The position numbers and the translations under genes are program-made. Below, piece after piece: positions 7,283 through 15,705 of a stretch of 64,000 nucleotides of DNA (within the stretch, counting starts at the first letter, position 1; each line of letters begins with the position of its first letter). Below the pieces are notes generated by a model that was given only the letters and a program-made list of their open reading frames with translations, ran no database searches and had not been told where the DNA came from. The stretch is from Rhodoblastus sp963748385 (GTDB taxonomy: Bacteria > Pseudomonadota > Alphaproteobacteria > Rhizobiales > Beijerinckiaceae): positions 139,747 through 203,746 of the forward strand of contig CAVVIQ010000008.1 in assembly GCA_963748385.1 (NCBI GenBank), in the 5' to 3' direction.

Positions 7283-9103
7283 ATGGCGTCCGCGTCGACC
7301 CGGGAAAATTCTGGCGGCATCTTCAACATCGTGCTGATCAAGCCCACGCATTACGATGACCAGGGCTATCCGATCCAATGGCTTCGCTCCGCCATCCCAT
7401 CCAATACGCTCGCCTGCCTGTATGGCCTCGCGCAGGACGCTGCACAGCGCAAAATACTTGGCCCCGATGTCGAGCTGCGCCTCCACACTTTTGACGAGAC
7501 GAATACCCGCATCCGTCCGCAGGAAATCGCCGCCATGGTCCGCGAGGCCGGCGGCGACGGCGTGATTTGCCTGGTCGGGGTGCAGTCGAACCAGTTTCCC
7601 CGCGCTCTCGATCTTGCGCGCAGGTTCCGCGCCGATGGGCTTCAGGTCGGGATCGGCGGCTTCCATGTGTCCGGCTGCCTTGCCATGCTCCCCGAACTGC
7701 CGCCGGAAATCCGCGAGGCTCAGGCCCTGGGCGTGTCGCTTTTCGCCGGCGAATCGGAAAACCATCGCTTCGACGGTTTTCTGCGGGACGCTTTCGAGCA
7801 CAAGCTTCAGCCGCTCTACAATTATCTCGACGAACTGCCCTCGCTCGAAGGCGAGCCCCTGCCGATCCTGCCGCGCGCCCGCGTGCGCCGCACCATGGGC
7901 AAATTGTCGAGCCTCGATTTCGGGCGCGGCTGCCCCTATCAATGCTCCTTCTGCACCATCATCAATGTCCAGGGGCGCAAGAGCCGCTTCCGCAACGCCG
8001 ACGATCTCGAACGCATCCTGCGCGAGAACCAGGCGCAGGGCGTGAACCGCTTCTTCATCACCGACGACAATTTCGCCCGCAACGCCCAGTGGGAGCAGCT
8101 TTTCGACCGCATCATCAAGCTGCGGGAAGAGGAAGGCATGACCTTCGGCTTCACCATCCAGGTCGACACGCTCTGCCACAAGATCCCGAATTTCATCGAG
8201 AAGGCGACGCGCGCCGGCGCCAACCGGGTCTTCATCGGGCTGGAGAACATCAACCCCGACAACCTGATCGAGGCCAAGAAGCGCCAGAACAAGATCACCG
8301 AATATAGGGTCATGCTGCAGAAATGGCGCGACCACGGCGCCCATACCGCCGCCGGCTATATTCTGGGCTTTCCCGCCGACACCAGGGAAAGCATTCTGCG
8401 CGACGTCGAGATCATCAAGCGCGAACTGCCGCTCGACATTCTCGAATTCTTCTTCCTCACCCCCCTGCCGGGTTCGGAGGACCACCAGCGCATGCTCGCC
8501 AAGGGCGTTTGGATGGACCCCGACCTCAACAAATACGATCTCAACCACCGCGTCACCCATCATGGCAAAATGTCGGACGCCGAATGGGAGGACGCCTATC
8601 GCTCCGCCTGGGCCGCCTATTACACCGACGACCATGTGAAGACCGTGATGCGGCGCTCCGCCGTCCACGGCCTGCGCTCGATGAAGTCGCTGAAGTCCAA
8701 ACTGCTGATGTTCCATCTCATGATCAAATATGAGGGCGTCCATCCGCTGGAAGGCGGCGCCTTGCGGCTGAAATTCCGGAAAGACCGCCGCCCCGGCATG
8801 AAGCTGGAAAATCCTATTGTTTTCTATCCGCGCTATGTGTTCAAGACGCTGCGCAACGCCGTGGGCTACTGGCTGACCATCCGCAAATTCGACCGCTTCA
8901 TGAAGGAAGCGATCGAGGCGCCGGATCGCGAGGCCTATGCCGACATGGCCGTCGCGCCGCAGAGCGCCGAGGAATTCGAGGACATGGCGCTCTATCACGC
9001 CACGACCGGCGGCGAAGCCGCGCTGGCGCGCAGAAAACGCGACGAGGCGATCCGCAAGGGCGCCCAGAGCTCGGCGGATGTGGCCGCGCCGGCGGCGGAA
9101 TGA
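7283..9103 (+). CDS. B12-binding-domain radical SAM protein
   Basis: A 606-residue protein. Residues 1-180 form a Rossmann-like region typical of cobalamin-binding domains (FNIVLIKPTHYDDQGYP, then VGIGGFHVSG and LFAGESE). The radical SAM motif CPYQCSFC has cysteines at 217, 221 and 224 for the 4Fe-4S cluster and S-adenosylmethionine. A conserved TDDNFARN and a GYILGFPADT segment follow in the TIM barrel, and the C-terminal 170 residues are basic and of unknown role. AAAGGAG lies 5 nt before the ATG, which fixes the start. Relatives methylate or rearrange lipids, tetrapyrroles or antibiotics. The sequence does not match the hopanoid methylases HpnP or HpnR as I remember them. Substrate unknown. 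It lies just upstream of a small cupin gene. Confidence 0.85.
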   Translation: MASASTRENSGGIFNIVLIKPTHYDDQGYPIQWLRSAIPSNTLACLYGLAQDAAQRKILGPDVELRLHTFDETNTRIRPQEIAAMVREAGGDGVICLVGVQSNQFPRALDLARRFRADGLQVGIGGFHVSGCLAMLPELPPEIREAQALGVSLFAGESENHRFDGFLRDAFEHKLQPLYNYLDELPSLEGEPLPILPRARVRRTMGKLSSLDFGRGCPYQCSFCTIINVQGRKSRFRNADDLERILRENQAQGVNRFFITDDNFARNAQWEQLFDRIIKLREEEGMTFGFTIQVDTLCHKIPNFIEKATRAGANRVFIGLENINPDNLIEAKKRQNKITEYRVMLQKWRDHGAHTAAGYILGFPADTRESILRDVEIIKRELPLDILEFFFLTPLPGSEDHQRMLAKGVWMDPDLNKYDLNHRVTHHGKMSDAEWEDAYRSAWAAYYTDDHVKTVMRRSAVHGLRSMKSLKSKLLMFHLMIKYEGVHPLEGGALRLKFRKDRRPGMKLENPIVFYPRYVFKTLRNAVGYWLTIRKFDRFMKEAIEAPDREAYADMAVAPQSAEEFEDMALYHATTGGEAALARRKRDEAIRKGAQSSADVAAPAAE

Positions 9104-9110
9104 TCGCGGC

Positions 9111-9551
9111 ATGATCGACTTGCGCGATCCGTCGCTCGACGCGCGGAAAGTGCGCGAGGCTTTGGATCTCGCCCCGCATCCCGAAGGCGGCGCCTTCCGC
9201 GAGATCTGGCGCGACGCGCCGGAAGGCGGCGGGCGCGGCGCCGCGACCAGCATTTTCTTCCTGCTCGAGGCCGGCGCAAGCTCCCACTGGCATCGCGTGG
9301 ACGCCGCCGAACTGTGGATCTGGCAGGCGGGCGCGCCGCTGGCGCTTGAAATCGACGGCGGCGGGAAGCCTGAGCGCATCCGCCTCGGTCCAAACCTTTC
9401 CGCCGGCGAAAGCCTTCAGGCCGTCGTCCCGAAAAACGTCTGGCAGGCCGCGAAAAGTCTCGGCGCCTGGACGCTGGTTTCCTGCGTCGTCGCGCCGGCC
9501 TTCGAATTTTCGGGTTTTGAGCTTGCCCCGCCCGGTTGGTCACCGGGCTAG
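9111..9551 (+). CDS. Cupin-superfamily DUF985 protein
   Basis: A 146-residue protein with the DUF985 pattern: an N-terminal LAPHPEGGAFREIWR, then SIFFLLEAGASSHWHRVDAAELW with cupin-type metal ligands, and a C-terminal SCVVAPAFEFSGFEL. The family forms small beta-barrels of unsettled function. The start lies 7 nt after the stop of the B12 radical SAM gene, so the two are probably co-transcribed. The family is confident; the role is not known. Confidence 0.85.
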   Translation: MIDLRDPSLDARKVREALDLAPHPEGGAFREIWRDAPEGGGRGAATSIFFLLEAGASSHWHRVDAAELWIWQAGAPLALEIDGGGKPERIRLGPNLSAGESLQAVVPKNVWQAAKSLGAWTLVSCVVAPAFEFSGFELAPPGWSPG

Positions 9552-9798
9552 TGGTCGAACCCACGCTTGGTTCCCGGCCATGAATGACCCAGAACGGCGG
9601 AAAGCTGAAGACCGCAGGGGCCGTCAGCAATGGCGGCTTGGTGCTATTGACCAGACGAAGGCGGACGCGCTGGCGCTGTGACTGGCTCTTCAGAATTCTT
9701 GAATTACGCGCCCGCCTGAAAATCTGAAGAAAGTGATCTCAGTGCGGCGCTGCCGAGACGACAAATTTAACCCGACGCGCAACGATAATCGCGACCTG

Positions 9799-10161
9799 TC
9801 AAGCTAAGCTTTCACTGCGAAGACAGGCAGCTGTCCAAACTGCTCCGGTTGCATCGATTATTCCAGCTAGAATAAATATTGGAGGTGCAAGCCCAAGTGC
9901 CACAATAGTAAAAAAGAACACAGCAACAACGAGCCTAGCCCGGACTGACCAGCGAAAAAATGCTACAACCTCGCTTCCCGAGGCCATGAAGTCGAAATAC
10001 CCGATGATGAGTACCAGCGCTCCGACCACCCGAATCCAAATTTCCTGTGTCTCTGGAACTCCAAAAACGTATCCCCATAAATTAGGCAAAAATAAAAGTT
10101 TGAAGCCAAGGACGAACATGTAAATGGAGAATGCACGAAGGCTAAAGGCTGATTTGCTCAT
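9799..10161 (-). CDS. Small AT-rich membrane protein of unknown function
   Basis: A 120-residue protein with about four hydrophobic helices (FSIYMFVLGFKLLFLP, VVGALVLIIGYF, ARLVVAVFFFTIVALGLA, IFILAGIID). It has no motif I recognise. The frame is open to 10239, but GAGGA sits 8 nt before the ATG at 10161 and no good site precedes the longer form. The gene and its upstream region are clearly poorer in GC and use codons such as ATA, AAA and TTA that neighbours avoid, which suggests recent acquisition. The 240-bp gap upstream, toward the metallopeptidase gene, shows nothing recognisable. Confidence 0.65.
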   Translation of the reverse strand: MSKSAFSLRAFSIYMFVLGFKLLFLPNLWGYVFGVPETQEIWIRVVGALVLIIGYFDFMASGSEVVAFFRWSVRARLVVAVFFFTIVALGLAPPIFILAGIIDATGAVWTAACLRSESLA

Positions 10162-10401
10162 TTGCCAGTCCTCGCGTTTATTTTGCGGGTCGGCGCAGTC
10201 GCCCGTGCCCGCGTTGGGACTCAGAAAAAAGCAGAGCACAGCATAAAAAGCGAGAGAAAGGATTTGAACAATGCCTTCGGGCGCGGCGTTGTAATGGCGG
10301 CTCAGGGTTCAATTTGAGACCATCGTGGACAACCAAGGCAACGGCGCCTTCGAGCCGAACGCGGTCATCGTTGTGGGACGCCAAGCGTATGGTTTTCACC
10401 A

Positions 10402-11292
10402 CTAATTCGCCTGTGCGAACGTATCGCAATCGGCGACCTTGCCCGACTTCAAGCCGCGCTCCAGCCATTGAACGCGCTGGGCCGCCGAGCCGTGGGTGAA
10501 GGAATCCGGCACGGCGTAGCCCTGCGCCGCCTTCTGCAACCGGTCGTCGCCGATAGCCTGGGCGGTGGCGATGGCCTTTTCGACGTCGCCTGGCTCGATC
10601 ACCTGCCATTTCTGGTTGGCGTTGGCCGCCCAGACGCCGGCCAAGCAGTCCGCCTGCAACTCGATGCGCACGGAAATGGAATTGGCCTTGGCGCCCGAAA
10701 AGGCGCTTTGCTGCGCGGCCTGGGCCTTGGGCAGAATGCCGAGCAGATCCTGAATATGGTGGCCCATTTCGTGCGAAATCACGTAAGCGTAAGCAAAATC
10801 GCCGCCGCCGCCATATTTGGTCTTCATGTCGCGGAAAAATGACGTGTCGAGATAGATCTTCCCGTCGAGCGGGCAATAGAACGGACCCATCGCCGCGCGC
10901 GCCGCGCCGCAGGCCGAACGCGTCGCGCCGTTGAACAGAACGATGGGCGCCGGCTTGAACTGCACGCCGGTCTGGGCGGGAAGGACGTCCTTCCAGACAT
11001 CCTCGTTCTCGGCGAGGACGGCGGCGACGAAGCGGCCGACCTGATCCTTGGGGGCGCCGATCTGGCTTGGGGTCGCAACCTGCTGCTGCTGGGAGCCGCC
11101 TCTCATCTGGCTGACCATTTCGGCGCCGCCGATCAGCACGCGCGGGTCGATGCCGAAAGCGTAGCCGATCAGGCCAAGGACGATCATCGCGCCGAGGCCG
11201 AGATGACCCGACGAGCCGCCGCCCGCCATCATCGGCCCTTCGCCGCGACGGTCCTCGACATTGTCGGACTGACGAAAATCTTCCCACCTCAT
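10402..11292 (-). CDS. Neutral zinc metallopeptidase, YpfJ family
   Basis: A 296-residue YpfJ/COG2321 protein. An N-terminal segment at about residues 29-47 (LGLGAMIVLGLIGYAFG) is a likely membrane anchor. The catalytic motif HEMGHH lies at residues 174-179, with a further acidic ligand candidate in ELQADCLAGVWA downstream. Cysteines typical of the family flank the catalytic region (SACGAA, FYCPLD), implying an extracytoplasmic disulfide. GGAGG precedes the start. The natural substrate is unknown. A block of four 42-bp tandem repeats lies upstream, between this gene and the next. Confidence 0.85.
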   Translation of the reverse strand: MRWEDFRQSDNVEDRRGEGPMMAGGGSSGHLGLGAMIVLGLIGYAFGIDPRVLIGGAEMVSQMRGGSQQQQVATPSQIGAPKDQVGRFVAAVLAENEDVWKDVLPAQTGVQFKPAPIVLFNGATRSACGAARAAMGPFYCPLDGKIYLDTSFFRDMKTKYGGGGDFAYAYVISHEMGHHIQDLLGILPKAQAAQQSAFSGAKANSISVRIELQADCLAGVWAANANQKWQVIEPGDVEKAIATAQAIGDDRLQKAAQGYAVPDSFTHGSAAQRVQWLERGLKSGKVADCDTFAQAN

Positions 11293-11370
11293 TGCAATGG
11301 CCCTCCGCGAAATGGCGCGCGTCTTTTAGCAGCCCCTTTCCCCGAGGGGAAAGCTCTGGCGTCGGCGCCG

Positions 11371-11530
11371 CGAGCGGTTGGCGTCTGCCAGAGCGAGCGT
11401 GAACAAGGCTCGCGAGCGGTTGGCGTACGCCAGAGCGAGCGTGAACCAAGCTCGCGAGCGGTTGGCGTATGCCAGAGCGAGCGTGAACCAAGCCCGCGAG
11501 CGGTTGGCGTATGCTAGAGCGAGCGCAAGA
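11371..11530. repeat. Four tandem 42-bp repeats with palindromic cores
   Basis: Units start at 11371, 11413, 11455 and 11497, exactly 42 bp apart with no spacers. Each begins CGAGCGGTTGGCGT, followed by a TGGCGTACGCCA-type palindrome (perfect in unit 2, with one or two central changes in the others) and AGAGCGAGCG. Unit junctions contain a second palindrome, GCTCGCGAGC. They fill most of the space between the metallopeptidase and the Imm74-like gene. The 42-bp length is divisible by three, so the minus strand reads through it open, but I see no evidence that it is translated. Confidence 0.85.
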
Positions 11531-11538
11531 AACGTCCT

Positions 11539-11808
11539 TCAATCATAGGCCACGTCCAGGCCCAGACGGTCGAACGCGTCATCTATGGCTTCGAGAATCT
11601 TTTGCAGTTCATTCATTTCGATTTCGGTCTGGTCGTCAGGCGGGTCCCAGCAGACGAGATCGTCGAGGATGACGATGAAATCCGCCGCCTCCTCGCTGCC
11701 GGCGGGCGGCGGCCCTGGCAGGATGGTGCGGATGCGGCCCCGCCAGCTGACGCGAATCGCGCCCTCGGTCAGCTCCACGACCGGCCTGTCGCCCCGCGTC
11801 CTGCTCAT
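11539..11808 (-). CDS. Small Imm74-like protein
   Basis: An 89-residue acidic protein. The arrangement VELTEGAIRVSWRG, a central DDLVCWDPPDD and a C-terminal helix before GLDVAYD resembles the Imm74 family of predicted immunity proteins, which share a W-x-P-P segment followed by a helix. The start at 11808 is the first with a sensible N-terminus; the frame extends to 11850, overlapping mutY. No toxin gene is adjacent, so if the family is right it is an orphan. It lies 19 nt after mutY on the same strand and is probably co-transcribed with it. Confidence 0.55.
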   Translation of the reverse strand: MSRTRGDRPVVELTEGAIRVSWRGRIRTILPGPPPAGSEEAADFIVILDDLVCWDPPDDQTEIEMNELQKILEAIDDAFDRLGLDVAYD

Positions 11809-11827
11809 GTCCGCCTCCGGTCCCGCA

Positions 11828-12913
11828 TCATGGACCGATCCGCGCGTCAAGCAAGTCCGGCCGGCGCAGAAATTTTCGCGCCTGCGCCTCCGCCTTTCGC
11901 ATCACGCTCGGCAGGGCGGCGCCCGCCATGTCTTCCGCGCGGCGCCAGCGCCCGCCCTCCGGCGCCCTGGTCCCGAGCGGCGCTTCGCCCACGAAAACCG
12001 CGAGTTTCAGCGCGAAATGGGTGAAAACATGGTCGATTTCGCCCGCAAAAGCCGGTGTTACGCCGGGAATCGGCGGCGAAACCTCCTCGGCAGGCGCCTC
12101 GCCCCATTCCGTGCCGAAAAATTCCTCCATGCCGCCGAGCAGGCCGCGCGGCGGACGGGTGCGGGTCAGCACGGCGCCGTCGGCGCGGCGCAGATAGACA
12201 ACCGCGCCGCGCCGCAACGGCCGCGGCTTTTTCGCCGCCCTGCGCGGGAATTTGTCCTCCGCATCCAATTGGCGCGCCATGCAATCCCCACTCAGCGGGC
12301 AAAGGACGCAAGCCGGACGGCGCGGCGTGCAGACGGTCGCGCCGAGGTCCATCATAGCCTGGGCGAAATCGCCCGGCCTTGTTCGCGGCGCGATTCCCGC
12401 GACCAGGCCGGGAATCGCCTTTTTGGCCTGCGGGAACGGCGTCTCCAGCGCCCGCAGCCGCGCCACCACCCGCTCGACATTGCCGTCGACCACGATCGCG
12501 GGACGCTGATAAGCGATGGCCGCGATCGCCGCCGCCGTATAGGGACCCACGCCCGGCAGGCGGCGCAATTCGGCTTCGTCGGAAGGAAAAATCCCGCCAT
12601 ATTCGGCCGCCACCTTTCGCGCGCAGGCGTGGAGATTGCGGGCGCGTGAGTAATAGCCGAGCCCCGCCCAGGCCTGCATCACCGCCTCGGCCGGCGCCTC
12701 GGCCAGATTCTTCACACCCGGCCAAAGCTTCATGAATTTCAGGAAGTAAGCCCCGACGGCCGCGACCGTGGTCTGCTGCAACATCACTTCCGAGAGCCAG
12801 ACCGCATAAGGATCTGGCGTTTCGCCCGGCCGCGCGCGCCAGGGCAGATCGCGCCGATGGCGGTCGTACCAGCGAAGCAGTTTCTGGCCGATTTCGATCT
12901 TGCTTTTGCTCAT
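11828..12913 (-). CDS. mutY: Adenine DNA glycosylase MutY
   Basis: A 361-residue MutY that removes adenine mispaired with 8-oxoguanine. The N-terminal domain has the expected VMLQQTTVAAVGAYF, the helix-hairpin-helix LPGVGPYTAAAIAAIAY, and the catalytic aspartate in VDGNVERV. The iron-sulfur cluster loop CTPRRPACVLCPLSGDC keeps the C-x6-C-x2-C-x5-C spacing. The C-terminal third is the NUDIX-like domain that recognises 8-oxoguanine (RTRPPRGLLGGMEEFFGTEW, HVFTHF). Its divergence from a DUF721 gene is a common alphaproteobacterial arrangement. Confidence 0.95.
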   Translation of the reverse strand: MSKSKIEIGQKLLRWYDRHRRDLPWRARPGETPDPYAVWLSEVMLQQTTVAAVGAYFLKFMKLWPGVKNLAEAPAEAVMQAWAGLGYYSRARNLHACARKVAAEYGGIFPSDEAELRRLPGVGPYTAAAIAAIAYQRPAIVVDGNVERVVARLRALETPFPQAKKAIPGLVAGIAPRTRPGDFAQAMMDLGATVCTPRRPACVLCPLSGDCMARQLDAEDKFPRRAAKKPRPLRRGAVVYLRRADGAVLTRTRPPRGLLGGMEEFFGTEWGEAPAEEVSPPIPGVTPAFAGEIDHVFTHFALKLAVFVGEAPLGTRAPEGGRWRRAEDMAGAALPSVMRKAEAQARKFLRRPDLLDARIGP

Positions 12914-12935
12914 GGCCTTCCCACAATGGCGTCGT

Positions 12936-13008
12936 CGGTTCTCATTTTCGAGAACCGGCTAGGAGCGAACGCGATAGGGCGTCGCTAGACGCCCGTCGTC
13001 CGACGGGC
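12936..13008. repeat. Cluster of hairpins between mutY and the DUF721 gene
   Basis: The divergent gap holds three inverted repeats. CGGTTCTC (12936-12943) pairs with GAGAACCG (12950-12957). GGGCGTC (12977-12983) pairs perfectly with GACGCCC (12988-12994) around GCTA. CCCGTCG (12992-12998) pairs with CGACGGG (13001-13007). The last two share three bases, so they cannot form together. They lie just upstream of the DUF721 gene and could act on its leader RNA, or the first could be an operator. Confidence 0.6.
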
Positions 13009-13043
13009 TATGGCCGAGCTGATGCGAGGGACCTCCGCGAATA

Positions 13044-13553
13044 ATGCCGCCGCATCAAAAAAAGTCCCGTCCGGTTCCGCTCGCCGATCTCGTCGGCGGC
13101 GCGGTCGATCCGGTCCTGGCCAAGCTCGGCTTCAGCCAGTCGAGCCTCATTCTGCACTGGGACGACATTGTCGGCGAGCGAATCGCCGCCTGTTCCGAGC
13201 CGATCAAGCTGCAATGGCCGCCGCGTCCCGCCAAGCGGGCCGACGATTCCGCGATCGAGCCGGCGACTCTGGTCCTGCGCGTCACCGGGGCCATGGCGCT
13301 CGACGTCCAGCACGAGGCGCAACAGCTCATCGCCCGCGTCAACGCCCATCTCGGCTGGCGCGCGGTCGGCAGGATCGCGATCCGCCAGGGCCCGCTGACC
13401 CGCGCGGCCAAGCCGCGCCGACGCCCCCCGCCCAACGCGCAGGCCCTCGCCCGCGCGGAACAGGCGGTCGCCGGCGTCGAGGACGAGGGCCTGCGCAAGG
13501 CTCTGGCCGAACTTGGCGCCCACGTCCTGGGCGGCCATGACGGCGACGCTTAA
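13044..13553 (+). CDS. DUF721 (DciA-like) protein
   Basis: A 169-residue basic protein. The N-terminal VPLADLVGGAVDPVLAKLGF, then ILHWDDIVGERIAACSEPIKL and VTGAMALDVQHEAQQLIARV, match the DUF721 fold. In other bacteria the family includes DciA, a loader of the replicative helicase DnaB; in alphaproteobacteria the domain is followed by a variable tail, as here. It is divergent from mutY and followed by a DsbA-like gene, the usual order in Rhizobiales, where smc comes next. In this window smc is about 8 kb further on. Confidence 0.85.
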   Translation: MPPHQKKSRPVPLADLVGGAVDPVLAKLGFSQSSLILHWDDIVGERIAACSEPIKLQWPPRPAKRADDSAIEPATLVLRVTGAMALDVQHEAQQLIARVNAHLGWRAVGRIAIRQGPLTRAAKPRRRPPPNAQALARAEQAVAGVEDEGLRKALAELGAHVLGGHDGDA

Positions 13554-13668
13554 GCCCTTCGTCCGTGTCCCGCCAAACATATTTGTGCATTGCGGCCGCG
13601 CGGCTTTTGCGACTCGCGGCGCCGAAGTATAAGACTGTCCGGTCCCTTTCCTCAGGCAGGCTCGCTCC

Positions 13669-14352
13669 ATGTCCCTTTTCCGCCCCGGCGCGACGCGCCG
13701 TCACATGCTCGGCCTTGGCGCCGCTTTCGCGTTCGCCGACGTCCTCGGCCCCTTGGCTGCCCGCGCCCAGCAGGCGGCGCAACCGAATGCGCCGGACGCC
13801 GGCAAGGTATCGCTCGAACTGCTGATGGCCGAGCCCCCCCTGCCCGACGACTGGCTCGGCGATCCCAAGGCGCCGATCACGATCGTCGAATACGCCTCGA
13901 TGACCTGCAGTCATTGCGCGCGATTCGAGGGCGAGGTTTTTCCGATCCTGAAAAAGAATTACATCGACACCGGAAAAGTGCGCTACGTCATGCGCGAATT
14001 CCCGCTCGATCCTTTGGCCGCCGCGGCTTCCATGCTGGCGCGCTGCGCGGGCGACAAGCGCGAGGCGATGATCGAGCTGCTGTTCGCCCAGCAGGCGCAT
14101 TGGGCCTTTGTCGACAAGCCGCTGGACGCCTTGCGCGACGTGGTCAAGCAGACCGGCATGGGCCAGAAGGAGTTCGACGCCTGCCTCGGCGATCAGGCCC
14201 TGTTCAACAAGATCGACCAGGCGCGCACCGAAGCCGCGCAAAAATTCGGGATCAACGCCACGCCGACCTTCTTCATCAACGGCGACAAGAAAGCGGGCGA
14301 AATTCCCGCCGATGCGCTCGACAAAGTGCTCGAACCCTATCTCAAGAAGTAA
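13669..14352 (+). CDS. DsbA-like thiol:disulfide oxidoreductase
   Basis: A 227-residue exported protein. The N-terminus, with an RRH pair followed by a hydrophobic stretch ending in ARAQ (about residues 10-34), is a signal peptide, possibly of the twin-arginine type. The thioredoxin-fold domain starts near IVEYASMTCSHCARFEG, with the redox pair Cys80 and Cys83, has a helical insert, and ends with the cis-Pro region INATPTFFING. It probably oxidises or isomerises periplasmic cysteines. It follows the DUF721 gene by 115 bp and precedes gcvPA by 9 bp. Confidence 0.9.
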   Translation: MSLFRPGATRRHMLGLGAAFAFADVLGPLAARAQQAAQPNAPDAGKVSLELLMAEPPLPDDWLGDPKAPITIVEYASMTCSHCARFEGEVFPILKKNYIDTGKVRYVMREFPLDPLAAAASMLARCAGDKREAMIELLFAQQAHWAFVDKPLDALRDVVKQTGMGQKEFDACLGDQALFNKIDQARTEAAQKFGINATPTFFINGDKKAGEIPADALDKVLEPYLKK

Positions 14353-14361
14353 AACGTCGGA

Positions 14362-15702
14362 ATGCGCTATCTTCCGCTCAGCCTCCAGGAGCGCGACGAC
14401 ATGCTGGCGCGCATCGGCGTCGCCTCCGTCGACGCGCTCTACGCCGACGCGCCGCGCGACGCCCTGCTGACCGGGCCGCTCGACCTGCCCCTGCGCAGCA
14501 CCGAGCTGGAAGTCGAGCGCAAGCTTTCGGCGCTGGCGGCGAAAAATGTCGCGGCGGGCGCGGTTCCCTTCTTCGTCGGCGCCGGCGCCTACAAGCATCA
14601 CGTGCCGGCGACGGTGGACCATCTGATTCAGCGTTCGGAATTCCTCACCGCGTACACGCCCTACCAGCCGGAAATCTCGCAGGGAACGCTCCAGGTCCTG
14701 TTCGAATTCCAGACCCAGGTCGCCAATCTGACCGGCATGGAGGTCGCCAACGCCTCGATGTACGACGGCTCGACCGCGACCGCCGAAGCGATCCTGATGG
14801 CGCATCGCGTGACGCGCCGCCGCAAGGCCCTGCTGTCGGGCGGCCTGCATCCGCATTACGCCGAAACCGCGCGCACCCTGTTGGGCATGGCCGACGAGGA
14901 GATCGCGCTCCCGCCGCCCGATCCGCGCGGGACGGAAGACCTGATCGGCGTCCTGGATGACAGCCTGTCCTGCGTCGTGGTGCAGAACCCTGATTTCTTC
15001 GGCAATCTGCGCGATCTTCGACCCTTGGCGGACGCCTGCCGCGCCAAGGGCGTGCTGCTGATCGCGGTCGTGACCGAAGTTCTCTCGCTCGGCCTGATCG
15101 AATCCCCCGGCGCCATGGGCGCCGACATCGTGGTCGGCGAGGGCCAGTCGATCGGCAACGGCCTGAATTTCGGCGGGCCCTATCTCGGCCTGTTCGCCAC
15201 CCGCGACAAATATGTGCGCCAGGCGCCGGGCCGGCTGTGCGGCCGGACCATGGACGCCGACGGGCGGCAGGGCTTCGTGCTGACGCTTTCGACCCGCGAG
15301 CAGCACATCCGCCGCGAAAAGGCGACTTCGAACATCTGCACCAATTCCGGCCTCTGCGCCCTCGCCTTCTCGATCCATCTGTCATTGCTCGGCGAAACCG
15401 GCCTGAAACAGCTGGCCTTGATCAATCACGCCAACGCCGTGGCCTTGGCCGAGGCGCTGGAAAAGACGCCGGGCGTCGCGGTGCTGAACCGGCGCTTCTT
15501 CAATGAATTCACCTTGCGGGTGAAGGGATCGGCGGCGGATCTGGTCGAGCGCATGGCGGCGCGCGGCGTGCTCGCCGGTGTCCCGGTTTCGCGGCTTCTG
15601 CCCAAGGCCGGACTCGACGACCTGCTGCTGGTCGCCTCCAGCGAAATCAACACCGACGACGACCGCGCCGCCTTCCTCGCCGCGCTGAACCGGGAGCTTT
15701 AG
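14362..15702 (+). CDS. gcvPA: Glycine dehydrogenase (decarboxylating) subunit 1
   Basis: A 446-residue N-terminal half of the split P-protein of the glycine cleavage system. It starts MRYLPLSLQERDDMLARIG, as the family does, and contains YTPYQPEISQGTLQ, ASMYDGSTATAEA and the GEGQSIGNGLNFGGPYLG segment. With GcvPB it forms the PLP-dependent decarboxylase that passes the aminomethyl group to lipoyl-GcvH. The stop is 3 nt before gcvPB, so the two are translated together. gcvT and gcvH are not in this window. Confidence 0.96.
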   Translation: MRYLPLSLQERDDMLARIGVASVDALYADAPRDALLTGPLDLPLRSTELEVERKLSALAAKNVAAGAVPFFVGAGAYKHHVPATVDHLIQRSEFLTAYTPYQPEISQGTLQVLFEFQTQVANLTGMEVANASMYDGSTATAEAILMAHRVTRRRKALLSGGLHPHYAETARTLLGMADEEIALPPPDPRGTEDLIGVLDDSLSCVVVQNPDFFGNLRDLRPLADACRAKGVLLIAVVTEVLSLGLIESPGAMGADIVVGEGQSIGNGLNFGGPYLGLFATRDKYVRQAPGRLCGRTMDADGRQGFVLTLSTREQHIRREKATSNICTNSGLCALAFSIHLSLLGETGLKQLALINHANAVALAEALEKTPGVAVLNRRFFNEFTLRVKGSAADLVERMAARGVLAGVPVSRLLPKAGLDDLLLVASSEINTDDDRAAFLAALNREL

Positions 15703-15705
15703 CGC

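Noticed and set aside
7283..9103. Hopanoid methylase (HpnP or HpnR) for the B12 radical SAM protein
   Set aside because: The N-terminus and length differ from what I remember of those enzymes, and no hopanoid genes are near.
9582..9681. A 33-codon frame after the cupin gene
   Set aside because: Too short, no ribosome binding site of note and no similarity that I recognise.
11371..11530. CRISPR array
   Set aside because: The repeats are contiguous, with no unique spacers, and no cas genes are near.
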